Shown here one piece after another: positions 14,401 to 55,755 of a stretch of 64,000 nucleotides of DNA. The position numbers were made by a program, and so were the translations under genes. This stretch comes from Megalobrama amblycephala (lineage: Eukaryota; Chordata; Actinopteri; Cypriniformes; Xenocyprididae). The notes under the pieces were generated by a model that was not told the DNA's origin, searched no databases, and saw nothing but the letters and a program-made list of their open reading frames with translations. Location: positions 4,488,082 to 4,552,081 of the forward strand of contig NC_063054.1 of NCBI RefSeq assembly GCF_018812025.1, given 5' to 3'. Within the stretch, counting starts at the first letter, position 1, and every line of letters begins with the position of its first letter.

Positions 14401-17400
14401 CAATTTTTATATGATTTTAGAATGGATTCTTGTTCCTTTTAGACTGAATGACCTCTAAAAAAACTGCATATTTGGGACAACAAAAAAAAAAAAAAAAATA
14501 ATAATAATACAAACCAATACTTACTTGAAAATGCCAAGAAAACAAACATTTGTAACTTTGATTTTTACCATTACATCTTGAAATAAACATACATACATAA
14601 AATACAATAAAATACAAAGTCCGGACCTTTACTGTGATTGACAATTTTACAGTTTGGAACATTGTTTCATTTTTACAGATGAAAACACTTGTTTTTTGCT
14701 GCTAATAATTTGTGTTTATTTCATATAAATATGGTAATATATCATTTATATTATATCCTTCATGCATTACACAGTTAAATTGACAATTAATATTCAGCTT
14801 TTAAATAAAATAAATATAAATAAGGCTTCTAAAAATGACAGCTTAAGCGTTTTGTTTGAACTCTTTGTAAACCTACATAAAATTATTTCTAAAAAAATTC
14901 AGTTGTTTCATTCATTTGTGTGTATATCCACAAACTTTCATGGCAGCAGCCATGGTTGTTCTTGTCTGGTAAGTTTGTTTAAAGGGTTAGTTCACCCAAA
15001 AATGAAATTTCTGTCATTAATTACTCACCCTCATGTCGTTCCACACCCGTAAGACCTTTGTTCATCTTCGGAACACAAATAAGATATTTTTGATGAAATC
15101 CGTATCTGATCCACACATAGGCAACAACGTCATTGCACCTTTTGACATCCAGAAAGGTAGTTGAAAACATAGCTAAAATAGTCAACGTGACTGCATTGGT
15201 TCAACCTTAATTTTATGAAGCGACGAGAATATTGTGTGAAATTTGCGCACAAAAACAAAACAAAAATAATGACTTTATTCAGCAATTTGAACTGTTGTCA
15301 TACATAGTGAACTCAGTATTGGCCGAAGCTGAACACGTGAGCAGCACGACGCATGCATGTGATGCTGACACAGGATCCGGCCAATAATAAGCCGGCATTC
15401 GGAAGCCTGCACTGAGTTCACTACATATGACAACGGTTCAAATTGTTGAATAAAGTCATTATTTTTGTTTTGTTTTTACGCATAAAAAGTATTCTCATTG
15501 CTTCATAACATTAAGGTTGAACCACTGCAGTCACGTTGACTATTTTAACCATGTTTTTAACTACCTTTCTGGACGTCAAAAGGTGCAATGACATTGCTGC
15601 CTATGTGTGGATCAGATACCCTCGGATTTCATCAAAAATATCTTAATTTGTGTTCCGAAGATGAACAAAGGTCTTACAGGTGTGGAACGACATGAGGGTG
15701 AGTACTTCACAGAAAATTCATTTTTGGGTGAACTAACCCTTTAAATTCTTCATAATTTTAAGAGAAGTGAATTGCACAGACACTTAATGAGAAATGAAGC
15801 AAGCTGCTCATGTGATTGGCTGTTCACCGAAAACATTACGTCACACTTTCAAGCGCACACGCACTGGAGCAAATCATTAAACTCTGATTCAAACCCAGTT
15901 GACAGAGAACATTTATCGCTGAACCTGTTTGGTTTTGTCAACACTAACGGAAAGTTTGTTCAACCAGCTTTGTGCAACAAGCTCATTTCCAACAAGAGAT
16001 AATAAATGATCTTTCAACACATAAACACACTGGTTCACATTTTCCGTAGAGAGGCCACACATTATCAAGGGAAAACCACACAACTTACCATGTCGGATGT
16101 GTACCAGTAGAGTGAACATTTCTTGAGCACAAACCAAAACTTTTTCCACCTCCAGCCCAAGAGCCCTTTGCTTTCCTTCCTTTTGTACAAAAAGCCCTGA
16201 CAGTCACCCTGGCCCAGGTCTTTCACCGAGACCCTTCTGCGGCTCATCACACCATCTCCTAACGCAAACAACAAACAAACACATGCAAATAAGGTAACAA
16301 CAGTGTCGTTCTCACTGGGTTCAGCGCTAAACGGTCTTTGAAGCATCAATAGCAAAGATAATAGCGTCTCGTCTGCATGATGCAGTCAACAGGGTCATGA
16401 TTGCATTAACACACAATCCAAATTTATCTCTTTGTACAAGGTGTACTGGCAACAACAGGAACATTTTACTCCTTCAGCAAGTTTAAAACATCTATAACTT
16501 ATCTTGACAATAAAAATCGTCTGTTACAACACTTTTTCCTGCTTACCTTGAGACTTCTCAGCAGCAAAGTCTTGAAGAGGGTACTAAAAGCGCGAGGAGA
16601 GAGAAGAGAGAAACGCTGTAAATTAAGCAGTGAACTCAGCCATCAGCGCCCACAGCTCAGAGAGACAGCGCTAATAACACCCTTCACTTCCCTGTACCAC
16701 CACACAAATGCCAGTAAGAGAGTTCAAGTACACGCACACACTAATACTGATATCCTCTCGCTCTCTCTCTCTCTCTCTTTCAAAACACACTCACATATTA
16801 TGCTATTTAGCTATGTACAGTGAATGGAGACTTACCACAAGCCTCCTGAAGATCGTTTTGAAACTACGGTAACTGGATAGTTGATATGACGTGCAAAGCA
16901 GTGTGACATGCTATGCGTAATTTTTTTCTAATTATTGTTTAGTTATTATACATTCATATTTTATGAGTTCATATTCATTGAGAGGTTACATGGAATATTC
17001 AGACTTTTAAAAATTCATGTCACGCCGCAGGACTATTTAAGTGAACTGCAGAAAAAACGATTAAACATTTTTTTTTAAAAAAAATAAAACTTGACATTGT
17101 GATCAGTATCGCTGCCTAAAATACACTTTCCCAATTCCCACATACATTTCCTCAAATCTTGTTTTTGTGTTCATATTTAAAGTTTCAATTTCATTTTTAA
17201 ATAAAATGTCATAACTGGATCTTCCCCAACTGATGCATAAGAACCAAGTCTCTGCCCTATTTTTTCTTAATTTTTTCGATAATCCATTTCACTTGGATGT
17301 ACATCACAACACAGAAGAAAAGATCTGTTGCTACTTCTGTTTCATTGTGACTTGAAGGGGCAGTTTAAATGGGACTGTTTTCAACCGGAAAACTTTTCAT

Positions 17401-17886
17401 GAGTTTTGGCCGTTCATTTACACGGCAATGGCGTTTTGGGGGCCTGAAAAGGCAAAAAAAGTGGAAATTTTTGAAAACGATATTTCGTCTCTATGTAAAC
17501 TGCAAAAATGGTGAAAACGGTGATGTCATGCACAATGCGTATAATGTGTTCAGTCTATCCACCTTATTTTTCAACGCAGAAGTGTCAATGTGCGAGATTT
17601 CCAATTTATTAGGGAAATAACGAGAAGAATATCAAAGTGCAGTAAACTGTAAAACTATTTGCGCTACAAACCAGCTTGTTTATAATTAAGACAATACATT
17701 AAAATAATATGGTAAAAAACTAACAGTTTGCAATATCAAGTAGGGCTGCAACAATTAATCGCGATTAATCGTTTGCAAAATAAAAGTCTGTGTTTACGTA
17801 ATATATATGTGTGTGTTCTGTGTATAATAATTATGTATATATAAATACACACACATACAGGTATAAAGTTTAGAAATATATGCATG

Positions 17887-17964
<78 letters not shown>

Positions 17965-19800
17965 TTTATATTACATATAAACATAAATATTTTATATAAA
18001 TATAACATTTTTCTTAAATATATACATGAATGTGTGTGTATTTATATATACATAATTATTATACACAGAACACACACATATATATTACGTAAACACAGAC
18101 TTTTATTTTGCAAATGATTAATCGCGATTAATCGTTGCAGCCCTAATATCAAGCAGCATAAAGAGCTGCTTTTGTACAACTAAAAATAACTAAGCAAATG
18201 ACACCGGAAGCCAGACACATTAACCCTGGTTTCACAGACAAGGCTTAGGTCTATCTCAGACTAAAATGCATGCTTGCATGCACACCAGTAATGATTAAAA
18301 AGTAGCATAAAAGCTACTTAAACATCCTAATTGAACTAAGGCCTAATCCTGGCTTAATCTAAGCCCCGTCTCTAAAACTAGGCCTAAATTTACAAAGGGC
18401 CACGCCCGGTCTTACTGAAAAATAAGGTAGATGGGTGCGTAGGGTTTCTTTACAAAGTGACATCGCCAACTACTGGCCTGGCATGAATAATACAGCATTT
18501 TTTTATTTTTTATTTTTGTGGATCTGTGTGAACGGGGATCGCTTTCACAACGTTGTCGTATGTACGCGGAAAACACAAAAGGAAAATCTTTTCCATTTTT
18601 AGTACATTGTTTTCATGTAAACGTTCCCTAAGATTAGCAGCTGATAATGATTCGGACTTGTTTTTCACCTAGTTTCTAAAATCTACACCTTAACACCGAT
18701 TTACAAGGCACGTTTTTTGTTTTAAAAACTTTTTTGTACATTTTGTGTAAATATTTATTTAAATTCAGAAATATTGAGACATATTTGCTATAATTAAATT
18801 GTATGCTTTCAGTCATGATGCTGTCTAGACAAGAGGCCTAGATAATCTAAACATAAAAAACAACAACATTAATTAGTATAGTTATGAATTATTTTTCACT
18901 TTGTGGAATTTTCTAAAAGAAGGTAGTCAAATTTAGCTAACAGATAAGCAATAATCACACCTAAAGATATTCTGCGGAGTATTGTGTGAAATAATCTTCA
19001 GCAGTGCTTAGGAAAAGATGACAGCTCAATGTGTTGTTAACAGGAACAGTTCATGATGCAAAAATTAGAATGAAAATATGATAAAATCAGCTCTGAAAAC
19101 ACAACATCTGCAAAACTTACAACTATTATTACATTAAAGTTTAACCATTTTGTGGCAGCTGTCCAATTATTTAAAATGTTTTCTTGCAGTGTTTATGGAT
19201 TTATAGCTTAAACATTATTTACAGCTACATTTGTATTTGGTGTTGATTTGATATTCTAATTAAGACAGTGAGATTTCACTCGATTGTTTTAGAAGTATTT
19301 GACACAAATGCTGTGTGTATATGGTTAGAAAACAAATATGCCATCAGAAAGGTAAAATATGAATAACATGCCACTATTCCAGGAGTAAAATAGTTGCACA
19401 AAAGATTTCTGATAGTAGTCAAAGCATTTGTTGATCCCAAAACAACAGTGAACACTTACTGACTCTGTCCGTCCGTTCATCCTGTGATTCTCCTCTGCTG
19501 CCTTCAGAGAGGAGACCAGTATATATATGTCCTCTACCAACTGAACAAATAAAAACAAGTCATTTTCAAAGTCTTTTATATTTTAATTAATAATACTAAA
19601 GTAAGTTTTATGTTTGTTTTGAAGCATCTTTGACTGACAAACAAACGCTACACTATTATAATACTGTGGTCAATGGATATGGTTGGTTACACTCTTTCAT
19701 TGTGTTATTAGTATTTTTTTTCATTTCTTTTACTTACCTGTAGCCAGCATGTGAAAATCTGCAGGTATTTTATCCCTCTGAAAATCACTCTTGCAGACAT
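397..19800 (-). CDS. ipcef1: ipcef1, 10 exons, 3' end beyond the window
   Basis: The product is a PH-domain adaptor. In mammals IPCEF1 binds PIP3 through its PH domain and cytohesin (Arf exchange factor) through its C-terminal part. Exons, 5' to 3': 19800-19738, 19540-19460, 16583-16547, 16258-16089, 13031-12958, 7475-7404, 4649-4588, 4443-4349, 3582-3411, 578-397. All junctions are AG/GT and the frame stays open for 336 codons. PH domain: about residues 64-145, including the motifs KDLGQGDCQGFLYK, WKKFWFVLK, SLYWY, LYFAAENM and NKWLAKL. An acidic ECYSEESDDDDEAD stretch follows, then a Ser/Pro-rich linker and the conserved block DEMEMLY...QASLSP...SFIRRCKN...NEKLHLIRALNSTLK. The match is to human IPCEF1 rather than CNKSR1/2 (RCKN, ALNSTLK, ECYSE). 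The last roughly 70 residues expected from mammals are missing, off the left edge. The start is an inference: the first ATG joined by a phase-0 donor to the next exon. Confidence 0.88.
960..1320. repeat. old repeat fragment in ipcef1 intron
   Basis: The sequence starts ACTGTGCAAAAGTCTTAGG, a motif I associate with interspersed fish repeats, and ends AGAAACCTACTTCCAAAGCTAC. That end is the reverse complement of GTAGCTTTGGAGGTAGGTTTC at about 2010-2030, so the two may be ends of one element later invaded by other repeats. The family is not named. Confidence 0.45.
1410..1915. repeat. interspersed repeat, second copy at 53.39-53.86 kb
   Basis: The segment running from CTTGATTGACAGGCAATC-like sequence to GGGGGCAGGTCTTTGC is present again in reverse orientation at 53390-53865. 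Shared words include CCAATCATAACGCCG and GACAAGCCATGGC-like ends. No coding capacity is visible. Confidence 0.7.
2078..2759. mobile_element. hAT-like non-autonomous element, 682 bp
   Basis: It starts CAGGGGCGGCGCCAGCC and ends GGCTCCGCCCCTG. An exact 8-bp duplication GCAGGGCC flanks it (2070-2077 and 2760-2767). CAG..CTG ends with 8-bp duplications are hAT hallmarks. A second inner match is GGCTTCAGCCCCGAATG against GGGCTAAGCCCCGGATG. Two short open frames inside do not resemble a transposase. Confidence 0.85.
2768..3410. other. ipcef1 intron, no gene seen
   Basis: This is AT-rich intron sequence up to the exon at 3411. I see no conserved coding, tRNA or other structured feature. Confidence 0.6.
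3411..3582 (-). CDS. ipcef1: ipcef1 exon 9, Ser/Pro-rich linker
   Basis: The 57 codons start GCLPPPRSSSSPC and end KIQEFKGND. The acceptor is ATTGTCTCAG and the donor GTAAGT; phase 0 in, phase 1 out. Homology is weak, as in the variable linker of mammalian IPCEF1, but the exon keeps both splice sites and frame and has coding-like composition. Confidence 0.85.
3705..4172. mobile_element. short inverted-repeat element (FISH-A type, five copies here)
   Basis: The left end CCAAAAGTGTGGGGTCGGTAAG and right end TCTGACCCTACATTTTTGAATGG are imperfect inverted repeats. The inner words CAGTGTCACATGATCCTTCAG and TTTGATCAAA recur at 5.05, 21.79, 31.2 and 57.93 kb. FISH-A is only my label for this widespread teleost repeat. 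It has no coding capacity. Confidence 0.7.
4349..4443 (-). CDS. ipcef1: ipcef1 exon 8, acidic linker
   Basis: The exon encodes ECYSEESDDDDEADTAEV, then SVEYMDQLTPGSLH. The ECYSE start lies at the same place in human IPCEF1 and is related to DCYSE in CNKSR1. The exon is a low-complexity acidic region, likely disordered. Donor GTGAGT; phase 1 in, phase 0 out. Confidence 0.92.
4588..4649 (-). CDS. ipcef1: ipcef1 exon 7, PH C-terminal helix
   Basis: With the split Lys codon this encodes KWLAKLTQASNEPEPTDSTSG. The Trp is the near-invariant Trp of the PH C-terminal helix (human VWLNKL). The acceptor is TAACCTAG and the donor GTAAAG; phase 2 in, phase 1 out. Confidence 0.9.
4650..5044. other. ipcef1 intron, no gene seen
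   Basis: AT-rich intron. A 63-codon plus-strand open frame at 4703-4894 has no recognisable similarity. Confidence 0.6.
5045..5555. mobile_element. second copy of the 3.7-kb short inverted-repeat element
   Basis: It runs from CTTTCAAAAGTCTGGGGGTCA to TTGACCCCCAAATTTTGTATGG, with the shared inner words in the opposite orientation to the 3.7-kb copy (GGATCATGTGACACTGAAG). It has acquired several A and T homopolymers, including a 28-A run near 5374-5402. Confidence 0.65.
6035..6325 (-). mobile_element. tRNA-derived SINE
   Basis: On the minus strand the head reads GGCCTAATGGTTAGAGAGT (A-box like, about 6285-6305), followed by GCGGGTTTGAGTCTC (B-box like, about 6255-6270). The body then runs through a GAGTGAATGAACAGCGCTCTC-type region and CCTTGAGCAAGGCACC. 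This is the layout of a well-known fish SINE with a tRNA-like head. The Pol III boxes look degenerate, so it is a SINE copy and not a tRNA gene. A poly-C/G run adjoins the head. Confidence 0.75.
6526..7052. mobile_element. inverted-repeat element, about 525 bp
   Basis: The ends GGATGCTTTCACACTAGCAC and CAAGTGTGAAAGCACC are inverted repeats, followed inward by CCCGGGTTCGATTGAG against ACTCGGGTTCGGATGAG. There is no clear target duplication. The 111-codon minus-strand open frame inside is not recognisable. Confidence 0.6.
7404..7475 (-). CDS. ipcef1: ipcef1 exon 6, end of PH domain
   Basis: The exon encodes AMKASHLHMVTLYFAAENMKDMN, matching the human stretch that ends FYFAAENVQEMN. It contains the last beta-strand and the start of the C-terminal PH helix. 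The acceptor is TTTTCCAG and the donor GTGAGT; phase 2 in, phase 2 out. Confidence 0.95.
7476..8153. other. ipcef1 intron, no gene supported
   Basis: A 145-codon plus-strand open frame (7615-8052) crosses an A run and has no similarity I recognise. It overlaps an antisense open frame, so I treat it as chance. Confidence 0.55.
8154..10148. mobile_element. TTAA-flanked inverted-repeat element, 2.0 kb, with a nested insert
   Basis: It starts TTAAAGGGGTGGTTCAGTG and ends CATTGAACCACCCCTTTAA. TTAA at both ends is the target duplication of piggyBac- and Kolobok-type elements. The right end, including ACTAAAGTTGAAAAAAGCGAA, is related to the right end of the 41.0-kb element. A separate element sits at 8487-9218. 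No transposase is visible. Confidence 0.75.
8487..9218. mobile_element. nested element with TA duplication, 732 bp
   Basis: Near-perfect terminal inverted repeats run GAGTGCCCCAGGGATGACG inward through CGTTTTTGTAGGC and mirror GCCTACAAAAACG...CCCTGGGGCACTC. TA flanks both sides, as in Tc1/mariner-type insertions. It lies wholly inside the 8154-10148 element, so it is the younger insertion. Confidence 0.75.
10149..10840. other. ipcef1 intron with degenerate repeat words
   Basis: The stretch contains a short piece with GTTGCTAGGGTGTTGCTG (about 10575-10600), like the minisatellite at 12.05-12.6 kb. Nothing else is recognised. Confidence 0.5.
10861..11637 (-). pseudogene. Tc1-like transposase remnant (DDE domain)
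   Basis: The DDE/DD34E catalytic part of a Tc1-family transposase. Motifs: WTTEQWKKVTWSNQS, GGGSVMLWAMF, LFQQDNVPCHKA (second Asp) and PNSPDLNPIEHLWD (Glu). The first catalytic Asp, normally in SDES, reads Asn (SNQS). After KQVQ the frame leaves the family sequence, which indicates a frameshift near the C-terminus. The DNA-binding part lies in another frame just upstream (11882-11679, starting with MGKRKDLSKFNKGQIVMARHE). The protein is therefore inactive. Confidence 0.88.
11679..11882 (-). pseudogene. Tc1-like transposase N-terminal (HTH) remnant
   Basis: The frame contains KRKDLSKFNKGQIVMARHE and QSISKTGN, the first helix-turn-helix of the Tc1 transposase. It is broken by indels before reaching the catalytic frame at 11637. 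Confidence 0.75.
12020..12600. repeat. degenerate minisatellite (GTTGCTAGG/TTCTGGGTGG type)
   Basis: Words such as GTTGCTATGC, GTTGCTAGG, TTCTGGGTGGTTG and GGGCGTTGCTATG repeat irregularly over about 550 bp. A short (TA)n tract precedes them. This is a common teleost minisatellite style. Smaller pieces occur at about 10575 and 43765-43820. Confidence 0.7.
12600..12957. other. ipcef1 intron, no gene seen
   Basis: I see no repeat ends, coding similarity or structured RNA. Confidence 0.55.
12958..13031 (-). CDS. ipcef1: ipcef1 exon 5, middle of PH domain
   Basis: The exon encodes AEKAEGYINMRDFTVEQA then TEFKKK, matching human AEKADGFVNLPDFTVERASECKKK. The acceptor is CCTTTCAG and the donor GTGAGT; phase 0 in, phase 2 out. 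Confidence 0.95.
13452..14286. mobile_element. hAT-like non-autonomous element, 835 bp
   Basis: It starts TATGGGTGGGACGAGATCTCG and ends CTGTCTCGTCACATCCCTA. An exact 8-bp duplication CTGGGTCT flanks it (13444-13451, 14287-14294). Both ends are rich in CTCGT/ACGAG words. Only short open frames lie inside. Confidence 0.85.
14287..14978. other. ipcef1 intron, no gene seen
   Basis: AT-rich sequence with a 17-A run near 14480. Open frames here have no recognised similarity. Confidence 0.55.
14979..15744. mobile_element. TTAA-flanked long-inverted-repeat element, 766 bp
   Basis: It starts TTAAAGGGTTAGTTCACCC and ends GGGTGAACTAACCCTTTAA. The arms remain complementary far inward (TCATGTCGTTCCACACC, TTCATCTTCGGAACACAAAT, CAACGTGACTGCA). 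Its ends match those of the 33.9-kb element. It carries no coding sequence. Confidence 0.85.
15745..16088. other. ipcef1 intron, no gene seen
   Basis: Unique-looking intron sequence before the PH exon. Overlapping open frames on both strands are not recognised. Confidence 0.5.
16089..16258 (-). CDS. ipcef1: ipcef1 exon 4, N-terminal half of PH domain
   Basis: This exon encodes DGVMSRRRVSVKDLGQGDCQ, then GFLYKRKESKG and WKKFWFVLKKCSLYWYTSDM, the first beta-strands of the PH domain. It matches human IPCEF1 almost position by position (SRRKISCKDLGHADCQGWLY in human). The basic KRK and WKKFW positions are where PH domains hold phosphoinositide head groups. It starts in phase 1 and ends in phase 0. 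An internal Met (MSRRR) lines up with the Met before SRRK in the human protein, so it could be an alternative start. Confidence 0.95.
16547..16583 (-). CDS. ipcef1: ipcef1 exon 3, 37-nt microexon
   Basis: The acceptor is CGCTTTTAG and the donor CAAG/GTAAGC. Twelve codons (YPLQDFAAEKSQ) plus one base restore the phase (0 in, 1 out) needed by the PH exon at 16258. Its small size makes it a candidate for alternative splicing, but skipping it would break the frame between exon 2 and exon 4. Confidence 0.65.
16584..17340. other. ipcef1 intron with a CT microsatellite
   Basis: A (CT)n run of about 12 units lies near 16753-16780. The rest is AT-rich and I recognise nothing in it. Confidence 0.55.
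17352..18632. mobile_element. inverted-repeat element with nested hAT-like insert
   Basis: The left part (GGGGCAGTTTAAATGGGACTG, TTCATTTACACGGCAATGGCG) and right part (ATCTGTGTGAACGGGGATCG, TTTTCATGTAAACGTTCCC) are the two ends of one family; a shorter copy lies at 51050-51460. It was split by the 405-bp element at 17741-18145. The exact outer ends are uncertain. Confidence 0.6.
17741..18145. mobile_element. hAT-like hairpin element with (TA)n centre, 405 bp
   Basis: It starts TAGGGCTGCAACAATTAATCG and ends TTAATCGTTGCAGCCCTA, with ATATCAAG duplicated on both sides (17733-17740, 18146-18153). The arms stay complementary for about 150 bp (AAATAAAAGTCTGTGTTTACG). The loop is a (TA)n run of about 34 units, 17893-17960. 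Confidence 0.9.
18633..19459. other. ipcef1 intron, no gene seen
   Basis: AT-rich unique-looking sequence. I see no repeat ends and no coding similarity. Confidence 0.55.
19460..19540 (-). CDS. ipcef1: ipcef1 exon 2 (27 codons)
   Basis: The acceptor is TTTGTTCAG and the donor GTAAGT; the 81 nt are exactly phase 0 to phase 0. The peptide is LVEDIYILVSS...EENHRMNGRTES, amphipathic in its first half and protein-like in composition. It joins in frame to the flanking exons. The function is unknown, and it is not a part of IPCEF1 that I recognise from mammals. Confidence 0.65.
19738..19800 (-). CDS. ipcef1: ipcef1 exon 1, proposed start
   Basis: The exon has an ATG at 19800-19798 and 21 codons (starts MSARVIFRGIKY, ends TCWLQ), followed by a consensus GTAAGT donor. 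The donor phase is 0, matching the phase-0 acceptor of the next exon at 19540. I do not recognise this N-terminus in mammalian IPCEF1. It is supported only by the ATG, donor quality and frame; the reading frame is also open a little upstream of the ATG, so a longer N-terminus is possible. Confidence 0.5.
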
Positions 19801-20955
19801 CCCGGATCCTGTACAAGCTGGAATGTTTGTGAACGCTGAATTTGACTTGCCTGAGCCTCTAATAACGCCTTTCATTTGCATAATTGATTTAATCAGTCAC
19901 GTCTCTTCGTCACATCTTTTGTATTTAACTTTTAGGCATTATAATCACATCTTTTTCTGTCATTATATTCAAGAGTCAACTGGTGGTTTGTTTAAAAGAA
20001 GCACTTGGTAAAGCTGCTTGTGTGTTGTTGTTGTCTGATAAAATTCCCTGCGCTTCAGGAACCGACCACAGCGGGGCACTATTGCATGATTGCACAGATG
20101 ATGATCATAGAGAATTTTTTTAACGCCTTTTCAACATTTTTTTCAACGCTTTGGGATAATATCTCATTTACTTTTTATTTAGGTAATACGGTGTTGTATT
20201 GTATGCGACACAGGGAGAAAGTATAGTAAATAAGAATTATGTGCCATGTTCAACAGTATTTTGGTCATCTGTATATGAAGAATTTTTGGTACCTGGAGAT
20301 TTTTTTCTGAAGAACAGAGCTCAGTTTATCTGCTCAGAACAAACAAGGGACTCATGAAAAACCATCACAATACAAACAAAGAGTCTTAGATCATCCTGGT
20401 AACCACACACAGTATTGAGAATCAGTGGTTCACATACTTGTGAATGGGGTTATTTTAATTTTTTTTTTTTTTTTTTTTTGTCTTGTGGATTATATGTAAA
20501 CATCTTTTATGTAAAATATCTTACTCAGGACAGTACTAAATAAAAAATAACATGCATTTTGTATTATCTCCCTTATTTTGTTAAAATTATTAACATTTTC
20601 TGCAAGTGGTTCACATGCTTTTTCTTGCAACTGTATCTTTCAAATGAATTCACAGATTCTATCCAGTTGACACAATGTGTAACTTTTGTAATATGCAAGA
20701 TGAAACTTATTGTACATTTATTTTGCTAGCCTATTACACAAAAGTGCAGTTTGCCTATATTTAATTGATTTTGTGTACTCTCAATTTTCTTTATTTTTGA
20801 AAAATGTATTGTTTGGTTTTGTTAACACAGATACAAATTCTGAAAAATAAATGTAATCTCCTGGATAAGTATGCTATCATGTGCAAATTCTCCAACCATA
20901 AGCCACATTTCAAGGCATTTCTCAATGAGTTGTTGCAACAATATTTTGAAACGGT

Positions 20956-20998
<43 letters not shown>

Positions 20999-21788
20999 GG
21001 GGTGGAGAGGGGGGCTAAGATATGTTTGAAAAAAAATATTAAATGACTTGTTTTAAATGTGGCCATTTTTTTATTTATATTTTACGTAGAAAATGTTGGA
21101 TTTAAACCATCTTTGTTTAAACTATTTGAATGCGACTCAACAGTTGATTGGCTTTCTGAGTCGTCGAGCGCCCCCTGGAGGAAAAGCATAGGCTAATTAG
21201 GAAATATTAGCTGACCGCACACAAGAATCTATGGTATGAGAGGATTTCCATTTATAGCATTCTTTATTAATAGAGTTTGACAACATGAACGAGTATCAAG
21301 TAGTATCCTATCTTGCTCAAAACTATGACTTGCTCTAGTGTTACAGTAGCCTGTGGTTTTAAGACTCGAGTGTTTTTGTTTATAACAGTTTGCTAGCATC
21401 TGATACTGTTGAAATGATTTAAGCATGAATAACGTTCGCAACAGAAGACCATTTATATCATCCAAGACTGTCAGTAATTTGCACACTGAAATGCAAGTTA
21501 GTAAAGTAAAAAGGATGTCAGACTTTATTACTGTGCTACTGTAGCACATTTGAAGTCTTTTGAAAGCAGGCACTTCACGCTATGAAATGGCTAAAGCTAC
21601 TCAGCAGGGTTCTCTGCAATTCAGAGTTGAATTCACATTGCCAATTCCTGAATTTGAATTGAAGGTAGCAAACGGGATGCAGACAGCCTATGTAATTTGA
21701 ATATGAATTTAAGAAAGTCAAATCAAAATGGAATGAACAGAATAAATTGTATGTTATAAAAAAAATAGAATTGCCTGCAACACACACA
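19801..21788. other. intergenic gap: presumed ipcef1 promoter and 5' UTR side
   Basis: This lies between the proposed ipcef1 start (19800) and the cnksr3 3' side. I could not place a promoter. It contains a repeat fragment at about 20425-20632 (GTGGTTCACATACTTGTGA and GTGGTTCACATGC) and a 29-A/12-G purine tract at 20962-21002. The open frames on either strand are not recognised. Confidence 0.5.
20962..21015 (+). repeat. homopurine tract, A29 then G12
   Basis: Twenty-nine A are followed directly by 12 G, then TGGAGAGGGGGG. On the minus, coding strand it is a C12 T29 tract. It is a simple repeat that may form a triplex or quadruplex; that is an inference from composition only. Confidence 0.7.
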
Positions 21789-22262
21789 GTACCATTCAAA
21801 AGTTTGTGGTCGGTAAGATTTTTTAATGTTTGTATAAGAAGTCTCTTCAAATAAATGATAATCATGGCTGCATTTATTTGATCAAAAATAAAAACAGGAA
21901 TATTGTGAAATATTACAATTTTAAGTAACTGTTTTCTTTTTAAAATGTCATTCCTGTGACACAAAAATGAATTATCAGCAGCCTTACTCCAGTGTTCAGT
22001 GTCACATGATCATTCAGAAATCATTTTAATATGTTGATTTTGTAACATATTATCAGTGAATAACAATAAAATTGTTAAAATAAACAGAGATACATTTTTT
22101 CCAGGATTTCTTTGATCTTTTGTAACAACGTAAATGTCTTTCCTTTCACTTTTGATCAATTTATTGCATCCTTGCACAATAAAAGTATTAATTTCCTTCA
22201 AAAAAATTCTTACCGACCTCAATATAGTGGTGCTGTATGACAAAATGAAAAACTTTTGACTG
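21789..22262. mobile_element. third copy of the 3.7-kb short inverted-repeat element
   Basis: It starts ACCATTCAAAAGTTTGTGGTC and ends near CTTACCGACCTCAATATAG. The inner words CAGTGTCACATGATC and TTTGATCAAAAAT are the same as in the 3.7-kb copy. Confidence 0.7.
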
Positions 22263-22545
22263 TTAATTTGAAAGTGCAGAGTGAGAAATATGTCTAATTA
22301 GTTGAGAATATTGTTTATTCTACTTATCAGGCATGATTAGTCAAATTGTCTTGGACCATTGAAATTATTACTTTGCATTTCAGTAAATTCAACTTCCTGT
22401 CATTTCAATTCAAAGTCCATTCCAACTTCCTGTAGGGCGTGAATTGAAAAGGTCAATTTTAAATTCTGAAAATTTCCCAAACATGAATCATACATTTGGT
22501 ATTTCACAAGAACTTTCTTGCCTTATTAACATGTCAATGTGCACA

Positions 22546-22551
22546 TTTATT
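22546..22551 (-). promoter_or_regulatory. candidate poly(A) signal for cnksr3
   Basis: TTTATT on the plus strand reads AATAAA on the minus strand, about 430 nt after the cnksr3 stop. The region is AT-rich, so chance is quite possible. Confidence 0.25.
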
Positions 22552-22981
22552 AATAAGGGACACTTATTTAAAAAAAAAAAATAAAAAAAAAAAAAACTTT
22601 TTTTCTTGCACATTTCTCTATATATCAGATAGGAAATAGCTTTAACTTACATAAGGCATATATGTTTAAAAAAGAGAAGCTATTTAGCAAGTGGAAAATA
22701 AGTTGGACCAGTATCTATAATATACAATTTATGCACAAATTAAATAACTTATAACACAGTTCCAAGTGAAAATCCTTTTAAAAACCTGATTTATCAGAGG
22801 AATAGAGTTTTCAGTAGTCTTTACTGCTGATGAAACCTTGAATAAAGTAACAGGCGTTACACCGAAAATGTCTTTAATACTGGCCGAACTGAATTTCCAC
22901 AGATCCTGGTCTCAGATCCTGTGGAACATTCCAGATTTTAAGTGATAATACTGCACACGGATGGCAGACAACCAGCGGCAT

Positions 22982-55755
<32,774 letters not shown>

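Noticed and set aside
17884..18117. Open frame rich in IYIYIY
   Set aside because: It is the translated (TA)n loop of a hairpin element.
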